Positions 53,901 to 64,000 of a stretch of 64,000 bases of DNA are shown here, in pieces. This DNA comes from Guillardia theta CCMP2712 (taxonomy: Eukaryota > Cryptophyceae > Pyrenomonadales > Geminigeraceae). The stretch is taken from the NCBI RefSeq assembly GCF_000315625.1, contig NW_005434609.1, positions 9,963-73,962 of the forward strand. The letters run 5' to 3'. The notes under the pieces are model-generated. The model was given only the letters and a program-made list of their open reading frames with translations, was not told where the DNA came from and searched no databases. Within the stretch, counting starts at the first letter, position 1; each line of letters begins with the position of its first letter. The translations under genes were made by a program, and so were the position numbers.

Positions 53901-56543
53901 AGAAGCTCTCGATCTGTTCGGGCTGACCTTCGGATCTTGTCTCTTCCAGGTTCTCCTCTTCCTTGTTCTCCTTCTGCAGCGCGGCAAACGACTCGCTTGC
54001 TATCTCGTCGAGCTCAGTCACATTCTCGCCACAGGTCTGGATCTCAGACTCTTCTGCCTGGGTGGAAGCAACCGAACCCAAGCTGAAGACTGAGTCTTTC
54101 CTCGCATCTCCTGCAGCTGCTGCCTGTGAAATGCACGTCACTTGCAAGCAAAGCAAACCCGCACTTCCTCCCCGCACATGGCCTCATCGTTCCTCGCTTC
54201 CTCCTTCTCCTCCTCCTCTGTCTCTTCTCACTTCCTTCTCATCCCTTCCTTAATTGCCTCCTCCTCTCCTCCCTCTCTCTCCACCTGTCTCTGGCACATC
54301 TGAGCATAGAGCCTGTCGAGCTCCAGAAGCTCCGCGTGCTGTCCGATCTCCACGACCCTTCCAAGCTGAACCACAGCTATCTGATCGGCATCGCGGATGG
54401 TGGAGAGTCGGTGAGCGATCACCAGCGTCGTCCTGCCATGGGCCGCGCGATCTGCGAGGAGGTCAGAGAAAAGGAAAGGAGCTTCCCTGCTCACCCAGCG
54501 CCTGCTGCACGACTTTCTCACTCGCCCCATCCAAGGCAGAGGTCGCCTCGTCGAGCAGGAGGACCTTGGCTCCTCTCACGATCGCTCGAGCTATGGCGAT
54601 CCTCTGCTTCTGCCCCCCGCTCAGCTTCGCTCCCCTCTCTCCGCAGGGAGTGTCGTATCCTTGGGGGAGCTTCATGATGAATCGATGCGCGTTAGCATCT
54701 CGAGCAGCGGCCTTGACATGCAAGTAACTTGAGGGCGAGAAGAACAGAACCAAGTGCAAGGGACGAGCAAGACTGAGGCTGAGGATGTAAAAACGAATGA
54801 TGGGAAGAATATTGAGGCGAATGAGTATGAGCATGATTATGAGTATGAGTATGAGTATGAGTATGAGTATGATTATGAGGGGGGGATATTCGCTTATTAC
54901 CTCAACCATCTCTCTGCTGACGGCTCCTCCTTGCTTACCCATGGCGATGTTGTCCAGGATAGAGCAGGCGAAGAGCACAGGCTCCTGTTCAAAGTCAAGA
55001 GACAGAACTTGGGAGGGAGGTAGAAGGAAAGGAGGGAGGGAGGGGAGGGGAGAAGGTGAGAATGGAAGGAAGGGGAGGGAAGGGGGGCGGGGGGGGGGGG
55101 GGGCGGAACCTGTGAGACAAGGCCTATTTGCTTCCTGAGCCACTCGATGTTGAGCGAGGAGATATCAACTCCGTCAAGCTCGATCCTCCCCGCTGTGGGC
55201 TCGTAGAACCGCTCGATCAGCTGGATCACGGTGCTCTTTCCGCTCCCGCTCTCCCCCACCAGCGCCGTCGTCTTGCCCGCGGGGATTTCGAGGGAGAAGT
55301 CGTTGAGAACCATCACCTCCTTCCTCGAGGGGTAGCAGAACGCGACGCCCTTGAACGACAGATGCCCTTCCAGCTTCTCCAGCTCCTTTCCCTCCTTTGA
55401 GAGCACGTTGCTCTCCGATCGCCGGGCAAGCATGTCGAAGATGTTCCTTGCGGCTGCTCGGCCGAGAAGGATGGCGGTGACGGGAGCCTGCACTTGCCCC
55501 AGACTCATCGCTCCCAGCAGGAGAGCGAAGGTGACAGTGATGACGTCACCAGCGTTCCAGGGTTGGCCTGTGTAGGTAGCCTTGACCTGGTTGGCAATGA
55601 GATAGCCTCCGAACCACATGGTGAAACCGAAGAAGGCAAAGATGATTCCCGTCGACAGGCCGAAGCCGATGCCGTTCATCAGCCCTCCTTTGATCCCGGA
55701 CTTCTCTGCCGTCACGAGCGACTCCCCGTACTGGCGGCCCACGACCGTCCCGATCCCCAGCTGCTTCACCGTCCGGATGTTGCTCAGAGACTCTTGGGAG
55801 ACGACGGCAGCGGCCGAATATGCGGCCAGGGCGCTCGTCTGCGCCCTCCGCATCATGATGTCCTGGAAGACGAAGGCTCCTATCAGCACCGGCAGGCTTC
55901 CAAGGATGAACAGCGAGAGCTGCCATCCCATGACAAAGCTGAGGATGAGAGCGGAAATGAAGGTGACGCTGTAGTGCACAGTCTTCCCCACGTTCTCACC
56001 CATCGAGCTCTGCATCTGCTGGGTCTCCATGGTGATCTTTCCTGACAGGGCTGACATGTCATGCTCGTCGAAGTAGCCTATGCTCTGACTCAGAATCGCT
56101 CGCAGGTACGCGCCCTTGACCCGAGTTGCTTGCCGGAACCCCGAGGCGCTCCACCACCCCACCTCCACGTAGGAACAGAAGAACGCTGCCAGGCCCACCA
56201 GAGCGAACTGAATCGCGACCGTGTTGACTCGCTCCGAGAGACTGCGCTGGATGCTCTCGGACGAGGAGGCATATTGACTGCCCGACAGGACCTGTACCAG
56301 ATCTCCCAAGAAGAAGGAGAACATGGTGAGCAAACAACCATTCGCAATGGCACCCAGAGTCCCCAAGGACATCAGCAGCATGTCGACCATGTCAGCATAC
56401 TTGAACAGCTCCATGAAGGACGCTTTTTCGACCACCGGATCACCAGCTTCAGCCAACTTCTCCACCTTGACATCGTGATGATCTTGCATGCTCGTCATTT
56501 CCAGGTCGTCCTGAGCGGAGAACACGATAGTCGCTCCTGACAT
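50996..56543 (-). CDS. Full-length ABCB (P-glycoprotein-type) transporter, TMD-NBD-TMD-NBD
   Basis: The start [17 protein letters not shown] (56543) is chosen over upstream Met codons because the upstream part is low complexity. The first TMD (about 55450-56400) contains TM helices and [20 protein letters not shown]-type coupling segments. NBD1 has Walker [10 protein letters not shown], the Q-loop VSQ before an intron, [14 protein letters not shown] and [12 protein letters not shown], and AHRLST. A charged linker is at about 53920-54110. The second TMD is spread over exons ([69 protein letters not shown]). NBD2 has [51 protein letters not shown] and the stop at 50996. Both ATP sites look intact. 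Several introns are unusually long and microsatellite-rich: (GAGTAT)n 54838-54875, G-run 55085-55102, GGTGGT/GATGAT 53104-53165 and (CCT)n 53407-53445. Substrate unknown. Confidence 0.9.
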
Positions 56544-56599
56544 CGCTCTATCGCCCTGCTTCTCCCTCTCTTCCCTCCCTCTCTCCCTCGCTCCCTCCC

Positions 56600-57070
56600 T
56601 CAAGTACTTCCCTCTAACAACTCTTGCCCCTTTTAAATGTTTTTTCCCCAAGTTTGCACGATTTGCACGGGGCTGTAAAACAAAAAAAATATTTTCCCCT
56701 TGTACCATTATTATTTTAATAATCAACAATAACTCTAAAAATTATTTTATCATTATTGTGATTATTATTATTGATACAACGATGGTAAAGATCATATTGA
56801 ACAATGAGTAAAATATCAGAGCTTACAGTACAGTTTTTTTGTACCATTAAACGCCAGGCTGTCCACAATTTCAACATGGTCCTACAAGATTTGTAATCTA
56901 CATTGAACTCAGATCAAAATTTGACAATTATTGACGAAATTTGGGGACAAAAATTGAAATGTAGTACCGAGCCCCCCTCAATTCGAGCAAGTGCAAGTTG
57001 AGTTATAAAAAATCGGGCCCAACTGTGACTCCGACGGTCATGTCCCGGGTACGAGGCAACGCCCGGACCA
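56600..57070. other. AT-rich intergenic segment ending in a GC patch
   Basis: 56625-56990 is markedly AT-rich (ATTATTATTATTGATACAAC and similar), unlike the rest of the window. 57013-57065 has CGGGCCCAACTGTGACTCCGACGG and CCCGGGTACG, echoing the dispersed GC/GTGAC blocks. No gene is seen. Confidence 0.5.
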
Positions 57071-57074
57071 ACAG

Positions 57075-57640
57075 GTAGAGATCTGACAGTGGGGTGGGGG
57101 TGGGGGGTGGTCGAATCAGGTAGGCTCTGGTAGGGTTCTCCATGGGGGGTAGTGAGAAGGTGTAGTTTGGGAATGAACGGGGTGGAAGGTTTGCGATCTG
57201 GGGGTGGGTGACAAACGAGGGTGGTATGTGGTGGTGGTCGGGGTCATTTTGAATGGCAGGGTGGGTGGTCCGGTAGATAATGCACGGGAATGGTAAGGTG
57301 ATTTTGGGGAAAGGTACCGGTGGTACTCGAGTTTCTGAGGTTGCGGAGGAATGAAATTCTCTAACAGGGTGGGGGTACTGCAGTTTGTGCTAAAGGTGAG
57401 GAAGAAGTCAGGAAAAAAGGGGGTAGGGGTGGGTATACGTCGTGATATGGAGGGGTAAGGGTATATGTTGCAGGAGAAAGAGTGGGTAGTTGCAAGGAGA
57501 TTCAAGGGGAAAACTTGGGGGTGGGGGTGGTTTTCAAAAAACCCTGGAACACAGGGGGTTGGGTAGGAATTTGGGTAGGAGGAATGGGGCGCTGAGAGAC
57601 GAGGATGGGGGAGCTCAACGGGGAAAAGATGCAGGGGAGG
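57075..57640. repeat. G-rich degenerate block
   Basis: 560 bp of plus-strand runs such as GTGGGGTGGGGGTGGGGGG, GGGGGTAGGGGTGGG and TTGGGGGTGGGGGTGG, with no regular period. The 200-codon Pro/Thr/Ser-rich frame on the minus strand is an artefact. 57641-58109 holds no supported gene beyond the 5' flank of the next one. Confidence 0.6.
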
Positions 57641-58109
57641 AGAGAGAGAGGATTGGGAGGAGGATGTTATGCGGTTGAAATGATGAGAAAGTGAGTAGAC
57701 GATGACAAGAGGATACATGAAGGGTAACGGGAAGGAAGAACACGAGAAAGTTACCTCGAGTACCAGAATCGTGGTTGAGCAATTCGCGAGAGATAGATAG
57801 GAGGAGAGAAACTGAGACGAGAGGCGTGAAACAAGGGCAAAGGAAAGGAAGACGCTGCCTCAGAGAGCATGAGAGGGCTGACAAGGAGGGAGGTTGGGAG
57901 GGAGGTTGGGTGGTGAGTAGAAGAATGGGGGATGAAGGGGACAATTTAGTATAAGAAATACAGCAACTGTGTTTGAGATATGTTGCTCTACCAGATCATG
58001 TGATTGTACTTATGGTGTTGAAACAAACAGTCTGCTTCTCTAGCTGCTTCTGTAGCTGACATGCGTGGCTGATGGCTAACCACCTCTTTTGAGCAGAAGT
58101 TGCAGCGGG

Positions 58110-61100
58110 ATGAGCTCGCTTCACCTGGCCCACCTCATGCTCATGCTGTTTGTAGCCCAGATAGACTTTGGGCAGAGCTGGCTGATGATGACGAGTGGAG
58201 GATCCTGCCGTGTGTTGTCAGGTTTCTGCTTGGCTTCCAAACCTCCTCTGCTCCATATGAATCATGTAAGGCGTTCATGGACCTCTTCAGGCAGAGCTTC
58301 GCTTCAAGTGGTGAGAAACCCGCGCCTACGAGGAGGAACGGTCGAGGTTTCCTCGAAAGGCAGCAAGCTCCTTGCAAGCGCATCCGACTCTTCGGAGCCA
58401 GAGGAGATCGTACGGATTCATGAAAGCAACGAGCTTGAGGACTATCCCACAAGTGAGAACATTGCTTCAGAGCCGCTTCCCTTCTACTCCCCCGAGAGCG
58501 ACGAGTGGCCGATGGACTACTTCGGAGAGAGCACGCGAGGAGACCTCCTTCCCTCGGAAAACTTCTTGAAACCGGAGATGATCATGTCTAAGGACGAAAT
58601 CATCAACATATGTCAAGATCTTGGATTGGACAGGGTGAGCTCCTACATCAAGCATCCTCTCTCTTCTTGTTCCTCCGCCCTTGCAACCAACATTGACCAT
58701 GATCTCATCCTCTTTGCGTCTGCCCCCCCATTCCGCATGCCCTGACGTTACCTGCTGCGTTGGCTCACTCTTCCTTGCAGTGGGGTACACCTAAAACCTG
58801 GGGTCTCCCAGCTCAGCCCCAACGATCCATTTTTTGCAGCCGAACGCTCAATCTTCGCAGCATCCGATGCATCGGCTACGACATGGACTACACGCTGATC
58901 CACTACAAGGTGACCGAGTGGGAAGGGCGAGCTTACCACTACGCCAAGGAGAACCTGAAGCAGGTTGGCTTCCCGGTCGATGACCTTCACTTCAACCCGG
59001 AGCTCGTCTGCCGAGGTCTCATAATCGACAAGTCCCTCGGCAACATGGTCAAGGTTGACCGGTTCGGGTACGTGAGGCGAGCAATGCACGGGACCCGCCG
59101 ACTGTCTCACCGGGAGACGCATGAGATCTATGGGAGGCAGCTGGTGGACCTGCGGGAAAAGCGATGGCTGTTCCTCAACACGCTCTTCTCTGTATCGGAA
59201 GGATGCTTGTATGCACAGCTGGTGGAGATGCTGGACTCGGGGGGACTGAAGATCCCGACGGAGTCAGGCGACTACATGCAGCTCTCCTACGAGCAGCTCT
59301 TCAACGCTGTGTCCAAGGCCCTGTTCAAGGCGCACGTGGAAGGGAGGCTCAAGGCTGACGTTATGAGAGACCCTGAGAAGTACGTGGAGTTTGACAGGGA
59401 AGTGGCTCTCACTCTCCTGGATCAGAGGGAGGCAGGCAAGAAGCTAGCGCTCATCACGAACTCGGACTGGGAGTACACCAAGGTGATGATGGCGCAAGTG
59501 ATAGATCGGTTTCTTCCCAAGGGCATGACGTGGAGGGAGATTTTTCACGTCATCATCGTGTCTGCGCGCAAGCCCGCGTTCTTCTCTCAGAGCATGCCCC
59601 TATACGAGATCGTGACGGAGGATGGGATGATGAGGGAGAAGTTCAGGATGAAAGAGGGGAGGATCTACTCGGGGGGAAGCGCGAGCATGGTTGAGAAGCT
59701 GTTCAACTGTGAGAGGGACGACATCATGTACATCGGCGATCACATCTTCACGGACGTCAACGTTGCGAAGCTCTATATGCGATGGAGGACGGCTCTTATC
59801 GTCCGTGAGGTGGAGGAGGAGGTGGTCGCGATGGATCGCGGAAGGCAACACACCCAGGAGCTGCACAGTCTGATCAAGAGCAAGGAGCAATGCGCCAACA
59901 TCCTCAACCACATCCGTACTGAGCTCCACCGATACCGCGGGCTAGGACTCAAGTCCTCCCTGTTCAATGCCTCCTCGGAGAAGGTCAGCCTCCCCCTTAG
60001 CCTTCCCCCTCCCTTCCCATCCGTCTCTTTGACGTCTCCAATCTGACAAGTCTGCTGGGCAGGAGCTGTACGAGACCATGGGGAGGCTGCTGGGGACGAT
60101 GGTGGAGTATGACAACAAGATTGCGCCCATGTTGTATCAGGAAGGGTCTCACTTCAACCCCTACTGGGGCTACATCAGCCGAGCTGGTTATGCCGACAAG
60201 TCGCACCTGATGCGGCAGATCGAGAAGTACGCTGACGTCTACACGTCTCGCGTCTCAAACTTCCTCCGGTAGAACCTTCTTCACTACTAAGTCCTCCCAT
60301 CCCCTCCCTCCCTTCCATCCTCCCTCTCCTGCCTCTTCTCTTCTACTTCCCGTCCCTTCCACTTGCCTGCCCCTCGTTGTTTATCTGACTTCTGACCTTC
60401 ACTGCAGCTACACGCCCTACATGTACTTCCGGGCTTCGAAGCAATCCCTTGCTCATCATCGCAACTTGGATCAGTACCGGCAAGAGGTGAAAACTTTTCC
60501 CGCTCTCACGTTATGCTTCCTCCTTCCATACTGTCTTCACTTCTCCTCCTTCAACAGTCCTCACTGTCTCCTCCTGCTGGCAGTGCACTCCCTCGGGTTT
60601 CTCACTCCCTCCCCACTTCCATTCTCTCCACACTCTCCCATTCCTCATCCTCCCCTTCTTTTCACGAGAGCTGCCACAGGTCCCCGCAAGCGTGCTTGAG
60701 CGCATCGACATCTACCCAGAGGAGAGGAGGGAGCGAGCGCGACTTGCCGAGGGAGTTCTTGACGAAGTTCCATCGGCTGACTCTAGAGCATCGGACTCGC
60801 GCGAGGGCTACGTGGACCCAATCTGCCGGGAGATGCCCCCAGCATACCCCGGGCAGACCTCGGGGTCAGCAGTGGTGGTGGTGGAGGGGTCGGACGGGAG
60901 CACGGGGATGTGGGAGATGTCCAACACAGAGTTCGGGCATCAGATCGAGAGATCGGGGATCCCGTCGCTAGACAACGTGGCAGGAGGAGCAGTGAGGGAG
61001 CAAGAGCCGGAGGTAGAGAACTCCTACTGGAAGCGGAGGCAGGGGAGCAACTCTAACGACGAGTTCGACGACTGGGATCTTAACAAGTCGGTGGATCCGA

Positions 61101-61114
61101 TTCAACCAAGATGA
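58110..61114 (+). CDS. HAD-superfamily 5'-nucleotidase, NT5DC/purine nucleotidase type, with N-terminal targeting region
   Basis: The N-terminus (58110) has a hydrophobic signal-like segment (HLAHLMLMLFVAQIDFG) and a VVRNPRLRGG motif before an acidic linker. Intron 58635-58780 (146 nt, phase 0) joins LGLDR to WGTPKTWGLPAQPQRSIF, followed by NLRSIRCIGYDMDYTLIHYK. DMDYTL is HAD motif I, with two Asp for phospho-Asp chemistry. Later landmarks are LALITNSDWEYTKVMM (motif II), DIMYIGDHIFTDVNVAK (motif IV) and MRWRTALIVREVEEE. Exons continue with ELYETMGRLLGTMVEYDNKI (about 60063), then YTPYMYFRASKQSLAHHRNL (60409) and a C-terminal tail ending SVDPIQPR, stop at 61114. The family removes phosphate from purine nucleotides or has unknown substrates. 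The tail is disordered and acidic. The targeting extension suggests plastid or secretory location. Confidence 0.85.
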
Positions 61115-61443
61115 GTTGCAGCCCAGGTTGTGCATGTGTATTAAAGTCATGAGACGAGACCCTTGGGCCCGCCCCCGACCCCTTTCACTTGTTAGAAAGG
61201 TGCTTCACTTTCATGCAAGGAAAAACTTGAAACCTTAAGGCGGTGTTTGTAGTGTCAGCCATCCCTTCCCACTCTCCTCTCGTTCTCTCCAGTGTTCCTT
61301 CTGTCCTCCTCTGTCCTCCCTCCTCCTGCGCTCACTCCCTCACTTCTTGCTTAACAAACTTCCTCGTGCTTTTCTTCTGTCTTGCTCCTCTCCTGTATTC
61401 AAGTCTGTTGCGAGTTCCACCGCCCCATCGGATGCAGACTTTT

Positions 61444-63344
61444 TCATTGATCCGATGGAGAATCAGCGGGCAATTCATCGCTCGACTGTGAACCTGCAAG
61501 AGGAGTCGTGAGACTGCGTGCTGAATGAATGTCCCTCTCACCTTGAAGCCGAATGTCCAGAATCTCAAAGTCGTACGAGACAATCTTCTGCTTCATGTAG
61601 GAGTAGCTGGCTCAAAAGTAAGCATGTGCGAGAGGAGGGAGGAGGGAGGAGGGAGGAGGAAAGAGAAGGAAGATGGTGCAAATGTGCAAAAATGGGGAAG
61701 ATAGGGAGACAGGACGAAGGAGAGCAAACACACAGACACATCAAGATGAAAGAAGCAAACTGAGGGGTCGAATCAGACAAGGCAGGACAGAGAGGAAGGA
61801 GGCGTGCCATCCATGAAACTCTCCACCTGTTGTCCAGGGTCATGTAGACTGTTCCGTCCTCGACACACTGGAGACTTCCCCTCTGCCAGTCAACAGTTGA
61901 GCTCACGATACGATGAACTCCCACCTTCACAAACCTGTAGCGCCGCTACCCTCTCGCTCCCCGACTCAAAGAGGATCTCTGACTTGGAGCTTGCAGCAGC
62001 AACGAACTTCACTTGCAGCCCGACGTCCAACGCATCGGGACAAGCACACCTTCACTAGACGTCATGCTCTCAGGAGCGAAGTAATCACTTGGTCTACCAT
62101 AACAGAGTCTGCCCAGCCCTGACTGTAGCCTGCACAACTTTCTTGTCTCTGGCTGGGACGGTGACCTGCTCAAGGATCAGAGCGGGCTGGATAGAGGGTT
62201 CTACTTCAGCGCCTCACCTTTGCCCACTTCTCCATCTCATCTTCTCCTCCTTCTAATCCTTCAGGCAACGCCCCTCCGAACAGGCAAGCGTGGTACTGCC
62301 TCAACGGTCAACGGGTGCCCTCCCCAAGCAGCCATCACCAACCTGATCTTTATCGGCATGGTTGACGAGGATTGCTTCATACTCTTCCCTCGATCCGAGA
62401 ACTGCAAGCTTGTGCTGGGATCGTGCTGGAACCACTGCAACCACCCGGTCAGTCTCCTGGCCCCCAAGAGCTCGCAGCCATACCTTGACGCAAGACTCCT
62501 CTCACGACTGTGGCGAACGGGCAGTTGAGGATGAGAACTTTGTCTGCCATCTCCACGTAGTTTGCTGACACCTCACGGACCACCTTCATCCGTGTCACAA
62601 CCTTATCCCCCAACCGAAGACAACCTTGCGCAGCATCCCAATGGGCCCTGTGGCAAGGTGATGCATCCCCAGCCCCTAGAAACGAGTCACTCTCCTGCTG
62701 CTCGCACGCTCAAGGCACCTTGAGATCATGGATCTCCAGCGCACGGAACATGATGCCGGTCTCCGCCGTCAGCTGCGACAGCGTAATGAGCTTGTGCTCC
62801 ATCTCGTATATGATGTAGAGCCGAATCTCTTCCAGGGTCACGGCCTGCAACGCAAGTCTGTGAGCCACCACAGGCAACTTCGATCTAACTGAACCTTGAC
62901 AAGCTTTGCAGGATCAATCAGGCCCGTCAGCGTGATCATGATGGGGCTGCCGTTCTTGTCTTTCCCTGTCTTCAGCAGCGGGTAAAATCGACGAACAGTC
63001 TCGTAGCGGGGGAACTGCTCTGGTTTCAACCCTCCCATTATCTTCTTTCGGATATCGTTGATGTTGTTCTTGGTACGCCAGTCAAGCATCTCTATCACAG
63101 CATCTGCTGCGGTTTGAGGGTTCTTCTTGAACCCTATGAAGAACCGAAGCAACAGAGCGTCCTCCCAGTCCTCTGGCACGCTCTCGCGATCCATGGTCAC
63201 TCCCTTGTTGGCGATGATCTCACGTATCTTGTCGATAGACTGCTGGCCTGTCATCCCGTTCTCCCATGTTCTGGTCAGCAGGTTTTCCAGCTTGAAGTCA
63301 ACAGCATGATTCTGGTGCGGAACCAAAGGGTTGGGATTCGCCAT
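61444..63344 (-). CDS. Sec14-type CRAL-TRIO protein with C-terminal GOLD domain
   Basis: The start MANPNPLVPHQNHAVDFKLE (63344) is followed by the CRAL-TRIO N-terminal helices (DALLLRFFIGFKKNPQTAAD, AVIEMLDWRTKNNINDIRKK) and YPLLKTGKDKNGSPIMITLT. Later exons give AVTLEEIRLYIIYEMEHKLI (about 62800), ALEIHDLK, NYVEMADKVLILNCPFATVV (about 62520-62580) with the lipid-binding core, and a C-terminal beta-rich part (VKFVAAASSKSEILFESGSE, GTVYMTLDNRW, YDFEILDIRLQ). The last matches GOLD domains of Sec14-GOLD proteins. The final exon reads GSQSSDELPADSPSDQ, stop at 61444-61446. Known members bind phosphoinositides and bring lipid exchange to vesicle trafficking. There are at least six short introns. 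Confidence 0.8.
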
Positions 63345-63568
63345 GTTGGATTTGTTCAGTACCTTTTAGCACATAATATCACAACCCTGAAATTTCAGGT
63401 CTCTCAAAAGGTCTTACCTACTGCTCGTGTCTGCAACCAGCGGCTAAACTGTTGTCAGGATTGAAGTTCCTGCGCCACCAGCACCTGCTCTGATTGACGG
63501 GGAGGTGTGAGGTGCGGTACGTGTGTTGGGATGATCTAAAGGCTTCCACCGAGTGTTAGCACATATAC
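63345..63568. other. Intergenic region upstream of the Sec14-GOLD gene
   Basis: Contains no ORF or motif I can name; presumed promoter and 5' UTR. Confidence 0.4.
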
Positions 63569-63892
63569 TCAAGTGAGAGCAAACAAGATCAGAGAACGAG
63601 ATGCTCGAAGAACGAAGGTGAGTGGGACAAAGTCAATGCCGGAATCGAGGTACGCCAGTTGTTGCAGTAATGCAGCAAGGCCAATTCCAGTCGCTGCTGG
63701 CTGGTTCGATCCAAGGAACCAGGAGGAGAGGACGTCGATGAGATAGGAAGGCGGGGAGGAGAAGGAAGCAACAGGAGGAGGAGGAGGAGAAGGGGGAGGA
63801 GGAGGAGGAGGAGGAGGAGGAGGTGGAGGAGGAGGAACGGGGGCGGAGGGGGGCGGTGGGGGTTTGGAGGATGGAGGAAGCCAGCGGTGCAC
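63569..63892 (-). CDS. Possible Pro-rich small protein
   Basis: A 107-codon frame beginning MHRWLPPSSK, then poly-Pro encoded by (GGA)n/(GGT) at about 63773-63835 on the opposite strand. A non-repetitive end follows (SYLIDVLSSWFLGSNQPAAT, GIGLAALLQQLAYLDSGIDF) with two hydrophobic stretches. The ATG lies about 15 bp from a CCCTACCCC block like those preceding other minus-strand starts, which gives weak support. It may be the first exon of a gene whose rest I cannot see. Confidence 0.3.
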   Translation of the reverse strand: MHRWLPPSSKPPPPPSAPVPPPPPPPPPPPPPPPSPPPPPVASFSSPPSYLIDVLSSWFLGSNQPAATGIGLAALLQQLAYLDSGIDFVPLTFVLRASRSLILFALT

Positions 63893-63904
63893 GGGAGAAC
63901 TTCA

Positions 63905-64000
63905 TCAATATGGGGTAGGGGTAGTGAAAACTAGGGGTAATGATTTTTGAATGGAGGTAGGGGTGATTCAGACAGTGGGTAGGGTACTGAAATTTTACCC
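63905..64000. repeat. G-rich block at the window end
   Basis: Contains TATGGGGTAGGGGTAGTG, GGAGGTAGGGGTG and GTGGGTAGGGTACTG. Same type as the blocks near 9.5, 18.2, 34.8, 50.5 and 57.3 kb. It runs off the window. Confidence 0.5.

Noticed and set aside
57116-57718. 200-codon Pro/Ser/Thr-rich minus-strand frame
   Set aside because: It is the translation of the G-rich block and has no non-repetitive part.

Overview
The window is nuclear DNA of a eukaryotic, flagellated alga with a secondary red-type plastid. Three observations support this. First, the genes are intron-rich, with GT...AG introns that are often only 42-60 nt. Second, there are flagellar and centriolar genes (a radial spoke RSPH4/6-type protein and a STIL/Ana2-type centriole duplication factor). 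Third, two proteins start with an ER signal peptide followed by Phe at the predicted cleavage point (CFAP..., GFVMP...), the bipartite plastid-targeting signature of cryptophytes and stramenopiles. Several N-terminal extensions also carry an LRGG motif. A cryptophyte such as Guillardia is my best guess, but it is not proven. All exon joins were made by eye from reading frames, family conservation and splice sites.

Layout. 1-4560 is a nest of truncated, directly and inversely repeated copies of one retroelement tail, next to a GC-palindromic block (about 4.6-4.85 kb). 4927-10938 holds a plastid-targeted peroxiredoxin-like protein (+), the radial spoke protein (+), an unrecognised signal/LRGG protein (-) and a Bax inhibitor-1/lifeguard membrane protein (-). 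11-12.1 kb contains a 450 bp polypurine tract. 12652-18115 is a large WD40-bromodomain chromatin reader (-). 18797-21391 is a secreted TPR-GT61 glycosyltransferase (+). 21850-25052 is an acidic protein of unknown function (+), followed by a coiled-coil protein (-, 25224-26403). 26.4-29.8 kb is gene-poor: a GC-rich block, a MITE-like inverted repeat, and a 0.6 kb segment present twice. 29800-32832 is a WW-PDZ-coiled coil-armadillo protein (+). 32944-34608 is a membrane PAS-guanylyl cyclase (-). 34.6-36.4 kb is intergenic, with G-rich and C-rich blocks and strong GC palindromes. 36455-38322 is an RbfA-like ribosome factor (-), sharing a divergent promoter with a small two-exon gene (+). 39566-41910 is a plastid DUF2358-SOUL protein (-). 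42078-45028 is the STIL-like gene (+), tail-to-tail with a C2-WW-coiled coil-C2-PDZ gene (-, 45174-50266). 50996-56543 is a full ABCB transporter (-). 58110-61114 is a HAD 5'-nucleotidase of the NT5DC type (+). 61444-63344 is a Sec14/CRAL-TRIO-GOLD protein (-).

There is no operon logic. The genes are housekeeping, plastid, flagellar and signalling functions on both strands. Two upstream sequence patterns recur. One is a GTAACGG/CCGTTAC motif just before several start codons. The other is a set of degenerate CCCTACCCC-type blocks (read on the coding strand) upstream of most minus-strand genes.
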